A stretch of 64,000 nucleotides of DNA, from positions 806,001 through 870,000 of the forward strand of contig JAPNXP010000009.1 of assembly GCA_028753945.1 (NCBI GenBank), given 5' to 3'. Made by a program: the position numbers and the translations under genes. The number at the start of each line of letters is the position of its first letter. Position 1 is the first letter of the stretch. This document shows positions 1 through 10,428 of the stretch, one piece after another. A model generated the notes under the pieces. The model was given only the letters and a program-made list of their open reading frames with translations, searched no databases and was not told the DNA's origin. This stretch comes from Hexactinellida sp. DTS-2022 (taxonomy: Eukaryota > Porifera > Hexactinellida).

Positions 1-471
1 ACCCAGGGTGTCCTGCACCTCGTTAGCCAGCTCCAGCATGTCTTCCATGTCGTCCTGGACGTCCTCGATCTTAGAGATGTTTATCTTCTTGTACTCCTTC
101 TTCATTTCCTTCACGCCCGCCTTCATGGCGTCCACGGTGGTCTTGGTGTCCTTCATGGTCTGGATGGCAAAGTTTGACTGCTCCATGTTGAAGCTCTGCG
201 AGCGTAGCCCCTCGAGCTGGCCTTCATAGAGCTTCTTCTGCTTGAGAACCTTCAGAGCCCGCTGCTTTACCATGTTCTTAGCGGAGCCGTTCTTCATCTT
301 AGACATCTGCTCCTTGTACTTGCCCAGCTCCTGGTCGAGCTTAGCTATTTTCTTCTCAATGCTCTCTCCGCGACCGTCAACGCTAGAAATAGCATCTGTG
401 AGATTTGCCTTAGGTTTGCCTTTGGAAGGGCCGCCACCCTGGATTGAAGAGCTGCCGAAAAGTCGATTCAT
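1..471 (-). CDS. CHMP5: CHMP5 / Vps60 ESCRT-III subunit, 3' part outside window
   Basis: ESCRT-III-associated Snf7-family protein that acts with LIP5/VTA1 on the VPS4 ATPase in endosomal sorting and membrane scission. The minus strand is open from the ATG at 469-471 to the window edge, giving 157 of an expected roughly 220 residues. The N-terminus MNRLFG and the internal motifs KNMVKQ, QSFNMEQ and [12 protein letters not shown] are characteristic of CHMP5. The visible part is the basic, helical N-terminal core (helices 1-4); the acidic C-terminal regulatory tail lies off the window. An insertion [15 protein letters not shown] follows the first residues where animal CHMP5 is shorter. A TAG sits 8 nt upstream of the ATG. 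No intron is needed in the visible part. Family assignment is firm. Confidence 0.95.
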   Translation of the reverse strand, partial: MNRLFGSSSIQGGGPSKGKPKANLTDAISSVDGRGESIEKKIAKLDQELGKYKEQMSKMKNGSAKNMVKQRALKVLKQKKLYEGQLEGLRSQSFNMEQSNFAIQTMKDTKTTVDAMKAGVKEMKKEYKKINISKIEDVQDDMEDMLELANEVQDTLG

Positions 472-723
472 CTTTGTTGCTAGTATATATTTGTATCTAG
501 ATTATAACAGCTTATTTATACCAGATGCTAACTGCTAACTAATAACTTGAGATCTCCGAACTATAAATAGAACAAGAATTAGATCACAAGTTTTTATCCT
601 ACATAATCATAATTATTACAACGTAAACGGTGTATGAATCAACAGTTCACGAACAAAACTGAAAGAGTAGTAGAAGCTATATACGTACGAAGTAGTAATA
701 CAAGGAATCTATAATGTAAGAGG

Positions 724-975
724 TCAGTGGTACTTTCGTTGTAAATCGTGCTTCTGAATATGGCTATACTCCAGCATATAGCCGGTTACAACGAAAAACA
801 GCATCGCGTGAAACAGAAAGTTGGCCCCTGCATGCCTGGGGAACACGTACGTGTGTCGGTAGCTGCGGAATCCTCGTTTTACGGTTTGGAATATCTTACT
901 GGGAGAAGTGACATGTTTAGCGCACCATTGTCCGGCGTCCTTTATTCTAGTTTCTGAGAGAGTATTAGCACTCAT
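724..975 (-). CDS. ATP5MF: Mitochondrial ATP synthase subunit f
   Basis: Small membrane subunit of the F1Fo ATP synthase peripheral stalk and dimer interface, in the inner mitochondrial membrane. From the ATG at 973-975 the protein is 83 residues, matching the usual 88-95. Diagnostic features are the FQTVKRGFRSY segment (family: F.A.QRGY.RY), one transmembrane helix (ANFLFHAMLFFVVTGYML), and a C-terminus QKHDLQRKYH that closely matches the conserved RKYH end of animal subunit f. An in-frame ATG at 1014 would add 13 residues (MIILSILPSPIVR); the shorter start fits the family better and lies 13 nt after a TAG. The gene is intronless and lies between CHMP5 and GCN1 on the same strand. Confidence 0.85.
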   Translation of the reverse strand: MSANTLSETRIKDAGQWCAKHVTSPSKIFQTVKRGFRSYRHTYVFPRHAGANFLFHAMLFFVVTGYMLEYSHIQKHDLQRKYH

Positions 976-1390
976 TCGAACGATTGGGCTAGGTAAGATA
1001 CTTAGAATAATCAAATATATAATTATACTACTTCATCATAAAATTTACAGTTGATGGGTATGGTCATTAAAACTCCGCCAGTATATATTTAACAAGTTAA
1101 ATTGAACCACTTGTACAAGTTATAGCCTGTACGAAGTCAAAAGGCCAGTTTTATGAGTAAAATTATATTCAGTCACAACATCATTTACCCAAATACGGTG
1201 AACCCTCTTCTATCAGTATGTAAAGTAAATTAGCAAATACGTAATAGCTAAATATAATAAAGTATCTTCTACATAGATTATATCCATACAAGGAAAGAAA
1301 TTACAAAACTACGTATACTATATTTCGCTAGTCTACCATATATACTAATTCTGTACTGTTCGTGTACTCATATTAAAATGCCAGTGGTAC
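976..1390. other. Gene-free AT-rich spacer between ATP5MF and GCN1
   Basis: About 415 bp of AT-rich DNA downstream of GCN1 and upstream of the ATP5MF start. No conserved reading frame, tRNA-like fold or repeat was recognised. It presumably holds the GCN1 3'UTR and the ATP5MF 5' region. Confidence 0.6.
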
Positions 1391-4300
1391 TTATGAGAAC
1401 TTGTGTATCTTTTTGTATATTTGGTTGAAGTCCTTGAGTGCAGCAGGATCTAACCGCTGCTGCAGAGCAGTCGGGATCTGGTTACTTTCCCTCAGTCGCA
1501 GCAAGGAGGATAACGCGACTTCTGAGCTAGACTTTAATGGCAGATATTTAGAACAAGCGCCTTCTGTTAGAAACGGGATTGTCTTAACTAAATAGTCTAG
1601 AGGGATCTTATTGTCTCCTTTGCCTAGAATTTCTAATGCATCGGCGCTTATTCTTCTTATTTCTGTTGAGTTGGAAGGCTGCAGCAGCTTCAAAAGAAGG
1701 TTCAGAGCATTTGGGAACAGCTGATTGCTCTTCACCATAGCGCGAGCCAACTCAACACAAACTACAGTTATTATCCGGGGGTCACCGCCCGATGTAACTT
1801 GCACTAAACAGTTCACCACTTCATTCTCTAGGTCTATTTTCTGCAGACGAGAAAATGAGTGTCTAACGCAAGCTCCTAACGCGAGACAAATCCCGTGCAT
1901 CTCGAACCACTCAATCTGACCCTGGAGTGGCGTGAAGAGCTCCCTCTGTATAATCTCGACTGACTCGAATTCTGACAACAGCTGTGTGATATAACCCAGC
2001 GTGTCTGAGGCTTGCGTTCTGAGAGCATCCTCCTCGCTCTTGAAGGTAGACAGTAGGAACCTGGCCAGGTTGCTTATGGTGGCCTCTTGAAGCGAGGTGC
2101 AAGAGCTCGATAGTCGACTGATTCCTATCAGAAAGCTCTCTTTAATTTTAGGATCTTCCACTTTGTTGAATCCATCAATCAGCTGTTTGAAAATAGCGTC
2201 CGGCCTTGGGTTTCTGGGCGCTAAGAAAGTCAGACACTCGATGGCCTCTTCGCGGAGAGGGAGGTTGGACTCCGAAATCAGTTTCAAAGAAGTTGTCTGG
2301 ACCGGCGCGAAGAACTGCTTCGCTGCTTTGTCCACTTTCTGGAAAATCAGGTTTATAGCTTCCAGCGAGGCCAGCATTGTACTTGCGTCGAATCTCTGAC
2401 TTAGAATCCTCATCAACGCGCCTACACTGTTGAGGATATCCTGATGGGTGATAGCGGATGCGTTTGTGAGTTTAACAATTTGTTTGATGCACTCGGCAGC
2501 TTCCTTCTTCTTCTCCACAGAACCTTTCTGTAGGATCGGACGCATCACGTTGAAGAGAGGAGTGATGCCCCGCTTCGAGAAGGAGCTCAGCTCTCTCCCT
2601 CGAGATTCCAGAGATTTCGTTGCGATACAAACGTCCAATTCGTAGTCACTGAATACTCGAAGAGACAGGTCTAGCGCTTGTTGTTCATTCTTCGGATCGA
2701 TTGGTTTTAATATTTCACTCAAACAATCCCAAGCAATGTCCGACACCAGGTCTTCTGGATCGTCGAGTAAACTGAAAATGCCCTTAAGCAGATCTCCGTA
2801 GAACTCAATGATATCCTGGAAATGGCTGCTCTCAATGAAGTGCAGAAGGAGCTTTGCTGCGAGGATTCGCGTTTCTGGATACTGGCTCTTAATCAGTCCG
2901 TTCAGGTAACCCATTATAATGGTGATGCCCTCCTCCCCCACGTTGCAGGAGAGAATGTGTCTCAGACTCTGCAGCGCTAGTTCTACGCTCGTGTCGTCCT
3001 CACTGTTGAGGTACGTCTCGGAGAGAGTCGTCATTAGTCGAGACAGAAACGGGTTCAGTGCCTCTCCAGCGGCTCCCACCAATGTTATTATTCCCGCGAA
3101 GTTTATAGGCGGTTCTATGAGCCGCGGGATTATGCACGGCAGCACCACCTGGCTGCGCACAGCGAGCAGCTGCTTGAGTCCGTCGTAGGCTAGCTCCTTC
3201 TGAGCGGGGTCCTCGATCAGCTTGAACAGAGACTGCATTATCAGGTCTAGCACCCGGGGGCCCAGCAGCGCGTGCAGACTGTTGAAGGCAACGGCCCCTG
3301 CCTCCCTCACGCTCTTGTCAGAGTCACACAGGGCGGCGTTAACTGTAGATACGATGGGATCTACGTGTGCTAGCATCTGGTCCTTGGAGGTGGACCTCAG
3401 CAGCTCAGAGAGTCCCACGCAAACGCCCTCTCTCTCGAGAGGTTCCGCAGAGGAGAGTCTAGCCTGCAGAATCGGGAGAACTTCTATGATTATTTTCTCC
3501 CCCAGCTTCCTGACCAGATCTCCCAACGTCCGGGCACCTGATATTCTCTTGTCCTCGTCAGCTGACCCGAGTCTGGACAGAAGTATGTTCAACAGCTGAC
3601 TCAGAATCTCGCGGAGAGTGCGAGCAGAGTTGGAGATCAGAACCTTCCACACGTGCACGGCTGCTTGTCGCACCGTTAGAGCTACGTCGGCTCTGCATAT
3701 GTAGATGCTAGCCAGGATCCTATCTCTCTTCTCGGCCCCCAGCGCTTGCGTCAGTGCCACCTGGATCCGCAGGTTGCCGAGACCCTCGTCGTCGTCTCCG
3801 GTCTCAGTGCTCATCTTGCCAGTCACGCCGGCCAGGCGGTACAGGAGGTCTCCCAGCAGCTCCAGGGAGGAAAAGCGGATCCTCCAATTCTCGTCCTCCA
3901 GGCCCTGCTCGAACTCCGACAGGAAAAGAATCAAAGCTTCGTTCGCGAACAGATTGACTATTTCCTGCGCTACCTTCATAGAACTTTCTCGAATATACTC
4001 GCACTCATCTGCCAGGCCCTGCAGGATACAGGGCAGCACCTGACCCAAGTAGGGAATGAAGTGCTCCCCGAATCGCTTCGGGAGAAACACGAAACAGACT
4101 AAGTATCCGTCTCGCAGGTAGGGGGGGTTGGACATATCCATTATTTCTGCCACCATACACGGCAGGGTCTGCTCCAGAGCGGAAATGCCTCTGTGCTTAT
4201 AAACCTCAGCCAAGCCCTCCGCTGCTCCCGACCGATCCACGGTTGTTGAGTCTGCGAGCATTTTCTCCTTCAACCATTTAACTAACACCTCGCCATCTCG

Positions 4301-7300
4301 CTCGTACGCGTTAACAATGGAGCCGAATGCAATAGCTGCTAAATGCCGCACTTGTGGCACTGGGTCTGTCAGGGTCTCTTTGAGTCCGGGAATGACGGCG
4401 TCCATGTAGGGCTTGAGGTCTTTGGAATCTGTGAGGGAGTACATACTGCTCATTATCTGAGCGGCCATCTTCTTGGTTTCAGTTGAGCGCTGCTGGAACG
4501 CTTGTGTAATTATCGGCATTATGATTGCTAGAGAAGGTGGGTCAATAACGTGGACGAAAGAAGTGTTAATGAGCGTCTCCAGACATATAGTAGAGTGTTT
4601 GTCTGGATGAACAAGTCCCGAAGTTAGGATAGGGACAATCTTCTGTATCTCAGGGTTTTTAATAACAGACCCGATGTGCTTGAGTGCTTCTTGCCCTGCT
4701 AGCTGTACCTTACTGTGGGAATCAGCCAGCACGTCCATTAACTTGGGGACTACAACAGGCAGGCACTGGGATAACTGCTTGGGCACACAGTAAGCCATTG
4801 AGCCGAGTAGTTCGATGCTACCGACTTTCGTACGCCACGAGTCATCGTCTACAGCTTCTAGCAGTCTCGGCAGTACCTGTTTTACCCCATGTCCACTCAG
4901 CTTCATCATGATGGTGCGGGCTGCGCTTAGGGCCGCCTGGCGCACGTGAGGGTTACTGTCTCCGAATGCTTGGAGCAAATAGTCCAGCAGATGTATGACG
5001 TATGGCTCGAATAGTCTGCCTAGCATTAGAGAGAACGTCTCGAAAGCGAAGAGAGCGCTCTCTCTGTGTCTCGCGTTCTTCATGTCCTGAACGGCGTCAG
5101 TTAGCGCCGGTATGATGTTGTGCTGCTTCAGCGAGACTATACCGAGTCCCTTAACTATCCCAGCTAAGCCGTAAGCGGCGCCCCGCCTCACTCCGTAGTT
5201 GGCGTTGTCCAGCAGAGTCTTGAGCAGGTCCCTGACCATGTCTTGTCCCTGGTCCTTCACTGCCGGCATGAGAGGAGGAACGCAGTTAGCGATCGCCTCC
5301 TGGATCGTCTGGGAGGGCGTGCGTAGCGAGGTGAGGAGCAGCTGGATGATGGAGTGGATTTTGGGGTCGTTTTGGTGTAGGGATTTGGCTAGAGTTGCGT
5401 ATAGAATAATCAGAGAAGATTTGGTGTCATCATACTCCTTTGTCTCGGGATAAGAGTTCAGATGCTCCTCGAGGAGAGTTAGTGTGTTCTGGATCTGTCC
5501 CGTCTCGAGCCGAGTGATGAGGGACAAACCCATGGTCCGCATCTCATCCTTAACTGTAGAACTAGGGTCAGCCAGACCCGTGGAGAAATTCATCTTACAC
5601 ATCGTAGTGACAATATCGCCTGAAAGGAATTTGCTACAACTGGTCAGACACCTCGCAATAGCCAGTCTCGTGTCGGCACTCTCCTCGCTCTTCTCTTGAA
5701 GTTTGCTTTCTTTGCTGGTCACCTCAAACGCCTTGCAGTGCTCCATATACCTATCCACTAGCCTGTTGACTAACTTGCAGGTTGTATCGAGTTCTGTAGA
5801 CTCCAGTACCTGCGACACTGCCTGTGCCATGGACATCTGCAGTTCAAACGGCACATTGTATATGTCCGTAGGGATCTCCTGAATGAACTGGAAGTAATGA
5901 GTCTCGTCCAGGTTCCTGAGAGTGTTCATAGCTCTCTCGCTGATTATCTCGTCTGGGTCGTGGGACAGCACTAGGATGCGCCAGACGAGCCCCTGCTGAG
6001 CCGTCACGTCTATGACAGCCGCCAGAGCGAGCAGGGAAGAGACGGCGCACAAACGCGTGGGCTCCTTCGAGGAGAACAGTCCTTGGTATAAGGTGTGGTA
6101 TACGTCATCGGCCAAGGGATGGGTAGTGAAACTCAGCGTCTCGCAGTAGGACACAAGCAGGGTTAGTCCAAACTGACGGACGTGGTCAGGACAGGGCTTG
6201 TCGCCTAATTTGTTCAACTGAGTTACGAGCAGGAAGAGAGCTGAGATGGGGAGATACTGTATGTCTGCGATATTAACGTGAACGGCAGTTCTAGTGTTTA
6301 TGTCCATTAACATGTGGAGAAAGTCCATGATCCGAGTCTCGGTTATTTCGGGATATCTGTAGAAGAGACACTGCACAAAGGGTATGACGTAGGATATGCT
6401 AGAGGGACGGATAAGGAAGTCTTCGTTTACGTTGAACAGGTTGAGTTGAGATAGCTTTTGTAGAATAGATGTGATGCTTATTTTTATAGGCTGTGAGAAC
6501 CATTCCCTGGGGAGGGGGGAGAATGGGCTCAGTAGTCGCATTGTATTAACTGAGAGCAGATAAGCAATAGAGGGCTGGTGGATAAACACAATATTCCTTA
6601 TTAGGAAGTAACATTCTGTTGCGTATTTAGATACCAACGGGTTGGGGAAAAGAGGCACAAGGTAGGAAATCAGTTTAGACATGTGTCCAGTGAGAGACTG
6701 GGGCTGGGAGCTGATTATGATGGTCAGAAGGTTAACCGCGAATCTTACATCTCCCTCTAATGCTGCCAGGGACTCCCGAATTGAATGTTCCAGTTGGACC
6801 TGCTTATGAACGAGTTCGGATTGTTTGGGTGAGAACCCTGGGCCGGAACCCATGAGGAACTTCAGATTAACTATTTTCAGCAGACACTCGTCAGCCTTCT
6901 TCCTGGTCATTTCGAGTTCCCACTTCTGATCCTCGAAGCTGTACAATTTGGATTCCCGTCTGACATTAGTTTGCGTAGATTGCTTTGGCAAAACTGATTT
7001 ATCAAATAGCTCATCGGTTGGCGACTGATAAATATTGAAATCTCTCTCAGTAACGTTCAACAGCTCCTGGTTCAGAAATATACCATCCAATTTATCGAAT
7101 ATTAGAGCTAGGAACTGTTCACTGACCGTGTTCAATAGGGTTTTGGTAATGTTATTTCCTACTGGATTAATTCCAAATTCGCATATTGTACTCCAGAGTG
7201 AGTTCAGCCGCGTTTCGAGATACGATTCGCAATCAAATTTTCCTTCTTTTGTGAGCAACTTTACCCATAGCAGTTCATAGTCAACGAAACAGGGATGATG

Positions 7301-9238
7301 GAATGCGAGAAATATACATTTGGTGGATTCGCTAGCTTCATTCAGAGAGAAGGGCAGAGCTAATAACTTAATTGTTCGGTATAAATAAGCAGGATTAATA
7401 CTCCAGCATTGGTCAGTCTGTTTCTGACATTGCAGTATCAAATTCCAGAATGCAGTCTGCAGAGCTTGGAATATCTCGCATCTGTGTTTGCAGGATTCCA
7501 GAGCCCTGAGCGTGGGAGCAACGCTCCGTCTGAGACCGAGGTTGGGATGGGAGGATATCTTTATTAGCAGAGTGGACCAGTAGTGCATGGCCTGTGGGGT
7601 TAGGAGCTCATATAATCTGCCGGCGAGGAGAGCGTAAAGAGACACAATGGAATGCAGGGTTTGTTCAGGGAAATTCTTGTAGAACTTGTCCTGCAAGAAA
7701 GGCAGGGGGTCAGATAGAAGCAAGCTCTTTACACTATAAAGCTGCGGCGGCTGCAACATATTGCACTTGGATAATTTCAGAAGGATAGAACAGATCGGAA
7801 GAGAGTCGCTCAGAGAGTTTACACTGTAGGGAGGCGTAAGAGACTTATCCACCAAAGGCATTATATGGGGCAGTAAGCTGGTGGCATACTCTGTGTCAAA
7901 CTCAATTGAACTGTCAACAATGTTAAAGAATAGTAAGCGGGTGACGGGAGTTTTAAGCGCTAGAAACTTTGGGGAGATTTTCTCGAAATTATGTGGGATT
8001 TTCTTGGTTTTGAGAATGACATGCGCTAGTCCCCGCAAGGCTTGTACCTGGCAGTTCTCGTTAACTTCCTGAAGAGACAGGGAGATTAGATGCGTCACTA
8101 GTCCCTGTAGGTCTGTCTGAGTGGGGGCCTGCGTGAACAGCTGCAGGGTGCTTATGAGGTGACACCTCTGCTCCCAGCTGGCCCCCTTGAACTCGCCCCC
8201 GGTCAACAGAGCCATCAGGTGGTGGATGATCACCTCCAGCTGTGCGAAATCGTGTGTCTTCGAAATAATACTAGCGTATGCATTGACAAGTGTCTGTCGT
8301 AATTCCGCATTTGTAGATAGGAAGTGTTTGCTAGAAGTTTTAACAATTTCAAACGAGAACTGACTCATGTCGAACTTAATTCCCCGCAGCATGGCTCCCA
8401 AAGGGAAGATGGAAAGCTCAGGGTTCCTAAGCAGGGCCTTCTGAATGTTCCCACGAACCAACACGTCAAACTCCTCAATGGTGACAGGGGCGAATACGTG
8501 CTGACAGATGACATTCATTGTAGGATGGGCGAATCCTCTATTAATCATTTCGTAGTTATAAAACTCAATTGAGTTCGGTTTCAACTGACTAACTATCGAG
8601 GCTTGATTTTTTCCCTGACAGTACTTAGAGAACAGAGATATGAACAAGAGATGGTGAGGAGTCGATTCTTTTAAATCTAGAAATGACTTGGCATAGAGCT
8701 TCATTACAACGGGGTTCGTGTACCATAGAGTCTCAATGTGGTGTGCTGCTGACTTGAAGACAATACCACTCTTACAGACCATAATGGAGTATAGCAATTT
8801 GCTCTGCAGCGATAGCACAGCTGGGATAAACTCGCTAACTCGCTCTGTGGCGTTCCTGATCAACAGGCAACTCCACCTCAGCAGCGTGAGACAACAGCCA
8901 GACAGAGAATGGCTTTTCAAATGGTCTGTCACTAAGGAACTGTTGCAGTCGGCCTCCAGCTGTGAGAGGAAGAAGTCTGCTACCTCCGGGAGAGAAGAGA
9001 GAATTATACTCAACGCTCGGTAGACAGAGAGACGAGACGCGCGGTCTTCATAAATCAAATGAGTGGAAAACAAGATTTGGATAATCTCCTTGATTTGCGT
9101 TAGAGAGTTGTTTGAAATATCAGAAATAAGTTGACTGATAATCAATTTTCTCTCTTTAATACTCGAGACGAAGAGAGATGGGACATGAAAATAAATTGGT
9201 TCGGAATCCTCTGGCGCAACACCTATGTTGCTAGACAT
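1391..9238 (-). CDS. GCN1: GCN1, HEAT-repeat activator of GCN2 and ribosome-collision factor
   Basis: Ribosome-bound scaffold that recognises stalled or collided ribosomes and passes the uncharged-tRNA signal to the eIF2alpha kinase GCN2 (general amino-acid control). The protein is 2615 residues, close to the 2670 typical of animals and fungi, and is encoded by one uninterrupted exon. HEAT repeats run through nearly the whole length. The conserved eEF3-like block is around residues 1290-1750 (for example NYGVRRGAAYGLAG, SDSHSKVQLAGQEAL, DRSGAAEGLAEV). The following region, including EDKRISGARTLGDLVRKLGE, corresponds to the RWD-binding part that contacts GCN2. The start at 9238 is preceded by GATAG and one G, an acceptor-like sequence. 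No frameshift or internal stop is visible. A single exon of this length is striking for an animal-like gene. Confidence 0.96.
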   Translation of the reverse strand: MSSNIGVAPEDSEPIYFHVPSLFVSSIKERKLIISQLISDISNNSLTQIKEIIQILFSTHLIYEDRASRLSVYRALSIILSSLPEVADFFLSQLEADCNSSLVTDHLKSHSLSGCCLTLLRWSCLLIRNATERVSEFIPAVLSLQSKLLYSIMVCKSGIVFKSAAHHIETLWYTNPVVMKLYAKSFLDLKESTPHHLLFISLFSKYCQGKNQASIVSQLKPNSIEFYNYEMINRGFAHPTMNVICQHVFAPVTIEEFDVLVRGNIQKALLRNPELSIFPLGAMLRGIKFDMSQFSFEIVKTSSKHFLSTNAELRQTLVNAYASIISKTHDFAQLEVIIHHLMALLTGGEFKGASWEQRCHLISTLQLFTQAPTQTDLQGLVTHLISLSLQEVNENCQVQALRGLAHVILKTKKIPHNFEKISPKFLALKTPVTRLLFFNIVDSSIEFDTEYATSLLPHIMPLVDKSLTPPYSVNSLSDSLPICSILLKLSKCNMLQPPQLYSVKSLLLSDPLPFLQDKFYKNFPEQTLHSIVSLYALLAGRLYELLTPQAMHYWSTLLIKISSHPNLGLRRSVAPTLRALESCKHRCEIFQALQTAFWNLILQCQKQTDQCWSINPAYLYRTIKLLALPFSLNEASESTKCIFLAFHHPCFVDYELLWVKLLTKEGKFDCESYLETRLNSLWSTICEFGINPVGNNITKTLLNTVSEQFLALIFDKLDGIFLNQELLNVTERDFNIYQSPTDELFDKSVLPKQSTQTNVRRESKLYSFEDQKWELEMTRKKADECLLKIVNLKFLMGSGPGFSPKQSELVHKQVQLEHSIRESLAALEGDVRFAVNLLTIIISSQPQSLTGHMSKLISYLVPLFPNPLVSKYATECYFLIRNIVFIHQPSIAYLLSVNTMRLLSPFSPLPREWFSQPIKISITSILQKLSQLNLFNVNEDFLIRPSSISYVIPFVQCLFYRYPEITETRIMDFLHMLMDINTRTAVHVNIADIQYLPISALFLLVTQLNKLGDKPCPDHVRQFGLTLLVSYCETLSFTTHPLADDVYHTLYQGLFSSKEPTRLCAVSSLLALAAVIDVTAQQGLVWRILVLSHDPDEIISERAMNTLRNLDETHYFQFIQEIPTDIYNVPFELQMSMAQAVSQVLESTELDTTCKLVNRLVDRYMEHCKAFEVTSKESKLQEKSEESADTRLAIARCLTSCSKFLSGDIVTTMCKMNFSTGLADPSSTVKDEMRTMGLSLITRLETGQIQNTLTLLEEHLNSYPETKEYDDTKSSLIILYATLAKSLHQNDPKIHSIIQLLLTSLRTPSQTIQEAIANCVPPLMPAVKDQGQDMVRDLLKTLLDNANYGVRRGAAYGLAGIVKGLGIVSLKQHNIIPALTDAVQDMKNARHRESALFAFETFSLMLGRLFEPYVIHLLDYLLQAFGDSNPHVRQAALSAARTIMMKLSGHGVKQVLPRLLEAVDDDSWRTKVGSIELLGSMAYCVPKQLSQCLPVVVPKLMDVLADSHSKVQLAGQEALKHIGSVIKNPEIQKIVPILTSGLVHPDKHSTICLETLINTSFVHVIDPPSLAIIMPIITQAFQQRSTETKKMAAQIMSSMYSLTDSKDLKPYMDAVIPGLKETLTDPVPQVRHLAAIAFGSIVNAYERDGEVLVKWLKEKMLADSTTVDRSGAAEGLAEVYKHRGISALEQTLPCMVAEIMDMSNPPYLRDGYLVCFVFLPKRFGEHFIPYLGQVLPCILQGLADECEYIRESSMKVAQEIVNLFANEALILFLSEFEQGLEDENWRIRFSSLELLGDLLYRLAGVTGKMSTETGDDDEGLGNLRIQVALTQALGAEKRDRILASIYICRADVALTVRQAAVHVWKVLISNSARTLREILSQLLNILLSRLGSADEDKRISGARTLGDLVRKLGEKIIIEVLPILQARLSSAEPLEREGVCVGLSELLRSTSKDQMLAHVDPIVSTVNAALCDSDKSVREAGAVAFNSLHALLGPRVLDLIMQSLFKLIEDPAQKELAYDGLKQLLAVRSQVVLPCIIPRLIEPPINFAGIITLVGAAGEALNPFLSRLMTTLSETYLNSEDDTSVELALQSLRHILSCNVGEEGITIIMGYLNGLIKSQYPETRILAAKLLLHFIESSHFQDIIEFYGDLLKGIFSLLDDPEDLVSDIAWDCLSEILKPIDPKNEQQALDLSLRVFSDYELDVCIATKSLESRGRELSSFSKRGITPLFNVMRPILQKGSVEKKKEAAECIKQIVKLTNASAITHQDILNSVGALMRILSQRFDASTMLASLEAINLIFQKVDKAAKQFFAPVQTTSLKLISESNLPLREEAIECLTFLAPRNPRPDAIFKQLIDGFNKVEDPKIKESFLIGISRLSSSCTSLQEATISNLARFLLSTFKSEEDALRTQASDTLGYITQLLSEFESVEIIQRELFTPLQGQIEWFEMHGICLALGACVRHSFSRLQKIDLENEVVNCLVQVTSGGDPRIITVVCVELARAMVKSNQLFPNALNLLLKLLQPSNSTEIRRISADALEILGKGDNKIPLDYLVKTIPFLTEGACSKYLPLKSSSEVALSSLLRLRESNQIPTALQQRLDPAALKDFNQIYKKIHKFS

Positions 9239-9306
9239 CCTATCAAACTTTATAGTAAATAAAATTAAAATATTTCAGCAAAAGGATACAATAATAAAAT
9301 AAACTT

Positions 9307-9367
9307 AATTTCAACAGCAAAAAAATTTTCCTAAGATTAATTTCAACAGCAAAAATTTTCCTTAGAT
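9307..9367. repeat. Two direct copies of a ~29 bp AT-rich unit
   Basis: Positions 9307-9337 and 9339-9367 are near-identical copies of a unit beginning AATTTCAACAGCAAAAA and ending with a TTTTCCT(T)AGAT-type sequence. They lie in the GCN1 upstream spacer and look like a small tandem duplication. No function is inferred. Confidence 0.8.
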
Positions 9368-9489
9368 CATACATTAAAGAAAAGTCGAGTTGCCATGCTT
9401 AATTCAGAGAGCATACTATACCAGTATACCCATTATTAACAGAACAATTATACATAGTAACAGGGCCATTTCGTAGCAGGTAGGAATAT

Positions 9490-10428
9490 TTATAAAAAAA
9501 AATATAATTTCATTTCAGCGAATCTTGTGTAATTAACCCAGCCGGGATAGCGGGCACAAAGCATGAGATCAACAGTAGTTCCTGGCTTAATATGAGGCAT
9601 AATGTCGTCGTATCGGTTAAAGGTCTTCGATTGCAGCTCCCAGTTATTAGAAGCATGTAGATTACTGTAGACTTTGCTGACAAAAACTTTATTTCCATCT
9701 TCAGCCCTCACCCACACTTCTCCCCATGTCCAGCTGTGTTCCCTCGTGTTATGATGCTGAGGATAACTGGACCATCCCTGGTCATGCGAGTCCACGCTAA
9801 TCTCAAGTCTCCGCGCCCCTCTCGCCACGCTATCAGGCACTGTTATCCGCAGATACAATTCGTAGCAGTTTCCCTTCTGAAACGCTGCGTCTGTTTGTAT
9901 ACTGATACAGTTCCACACCTCCGCGTGGTCTAGCACAGAGACACATAGTGTGTCTTGGTATGGGAGAATGTGTAGCACCAGGTCATTCAAATACTCCCTC
10001 CTTACCACATTCTCATCAGGCTTCTTAAAGCCAACTTTCTCTGCGAGAGAGACAAGAGGTGTGTCTCGGAATATCTCCCCCAAGCAGCGACTAACAACCA
10101 TAAGGAGCACAGGCATGTCCATGTAGTTTGCCGCTAGGAGGAGTTCGTGTAACTCTTCGATAGAATTATCTGTGAAATAATCACAAGTTGGTGACAACTC
10201 AATCTGTTGGAGATTGAGAGTTTGGTTAGATTCAACAAAGTCGATAATTCTCTTCAAACAGCTGCTTGACACATTGGGAAGAGGAAATGGCTCACTCTCG
10301 GAATCTAATACGCTATTCATAGTGGCCAGCAGCCGGGAATGTTTGAAGATAGAATCTGAGACCGCGAACAGTTCCCCACTCGCAGAGATTAGCTTGTTAT
10401 TACGCTCAGTGGAGGAACACTCAGCCAT
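9490..10428 (-). CDS. Skp1-like protein with C-terminal beta-rich domain
   Basis: The N-terminal half (residues about 8-165) resembles Skp1, the adaptor that links F-box proteins to cullin-1 ubiquitin ligases. It has a POZ-like start (KLISASGELFAVSDSIFKHS), the LKRIIDFVE helix, and the F-box-binding helix LHELLLAANYMDMPVLLMVV, followed by a Skp1-like tail FRDTPLVSLAEKVGFKKPDE. Skp1 normally ends at about 160 residues; here another ~150 follow. That second half has a beta-strand character and the motif HDQGWSSYPQHHN..HSWTWGEV. I recall similar GWSSYP/SWTW motifs in uncharacterised fungal proteins, but I cannot name a family. The Skp1 core is divergent. It may have become a dedicated ubiquitin-ligase substrate receptor, but this is inference. 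It is intronless, and a CAG lies 4 nt before the ATG. Confidence 0.65.
   Translation of the reverse strand: MAECSSTERNNKLISASGELFAVSDSIFKHSRLLATMNSVLDSESEPFPLPNVSSSCLKRIIDFVESNQTLNLQQIELSPTCDYFTDNSIEELHELLLAANYMDMPVLLMVVSRCLGEIFRDTPLVSLAEKVGFKKPDENVVRREYLNDLVLHILPYQDTLCVSVLDHAEVWNCISIQTDAAFQKGNCYELYLRITVPDSVARGARRLEISVDSHDQGWSSYPQHHNTREHSWTWGEVWVRAEDGNKVFVSKVYSNLHASNNWELQSKTFNRYDDIMPHIKPGTTVDLMLCARYPGWVNYTRFAEMKLYFFL

Noticed and set aside
3746-4102. Long plus-strand frames opposite GCN1
   Set aside because: They are antisense shadows of a highly conserved HEAT-repeat exon with no family features.
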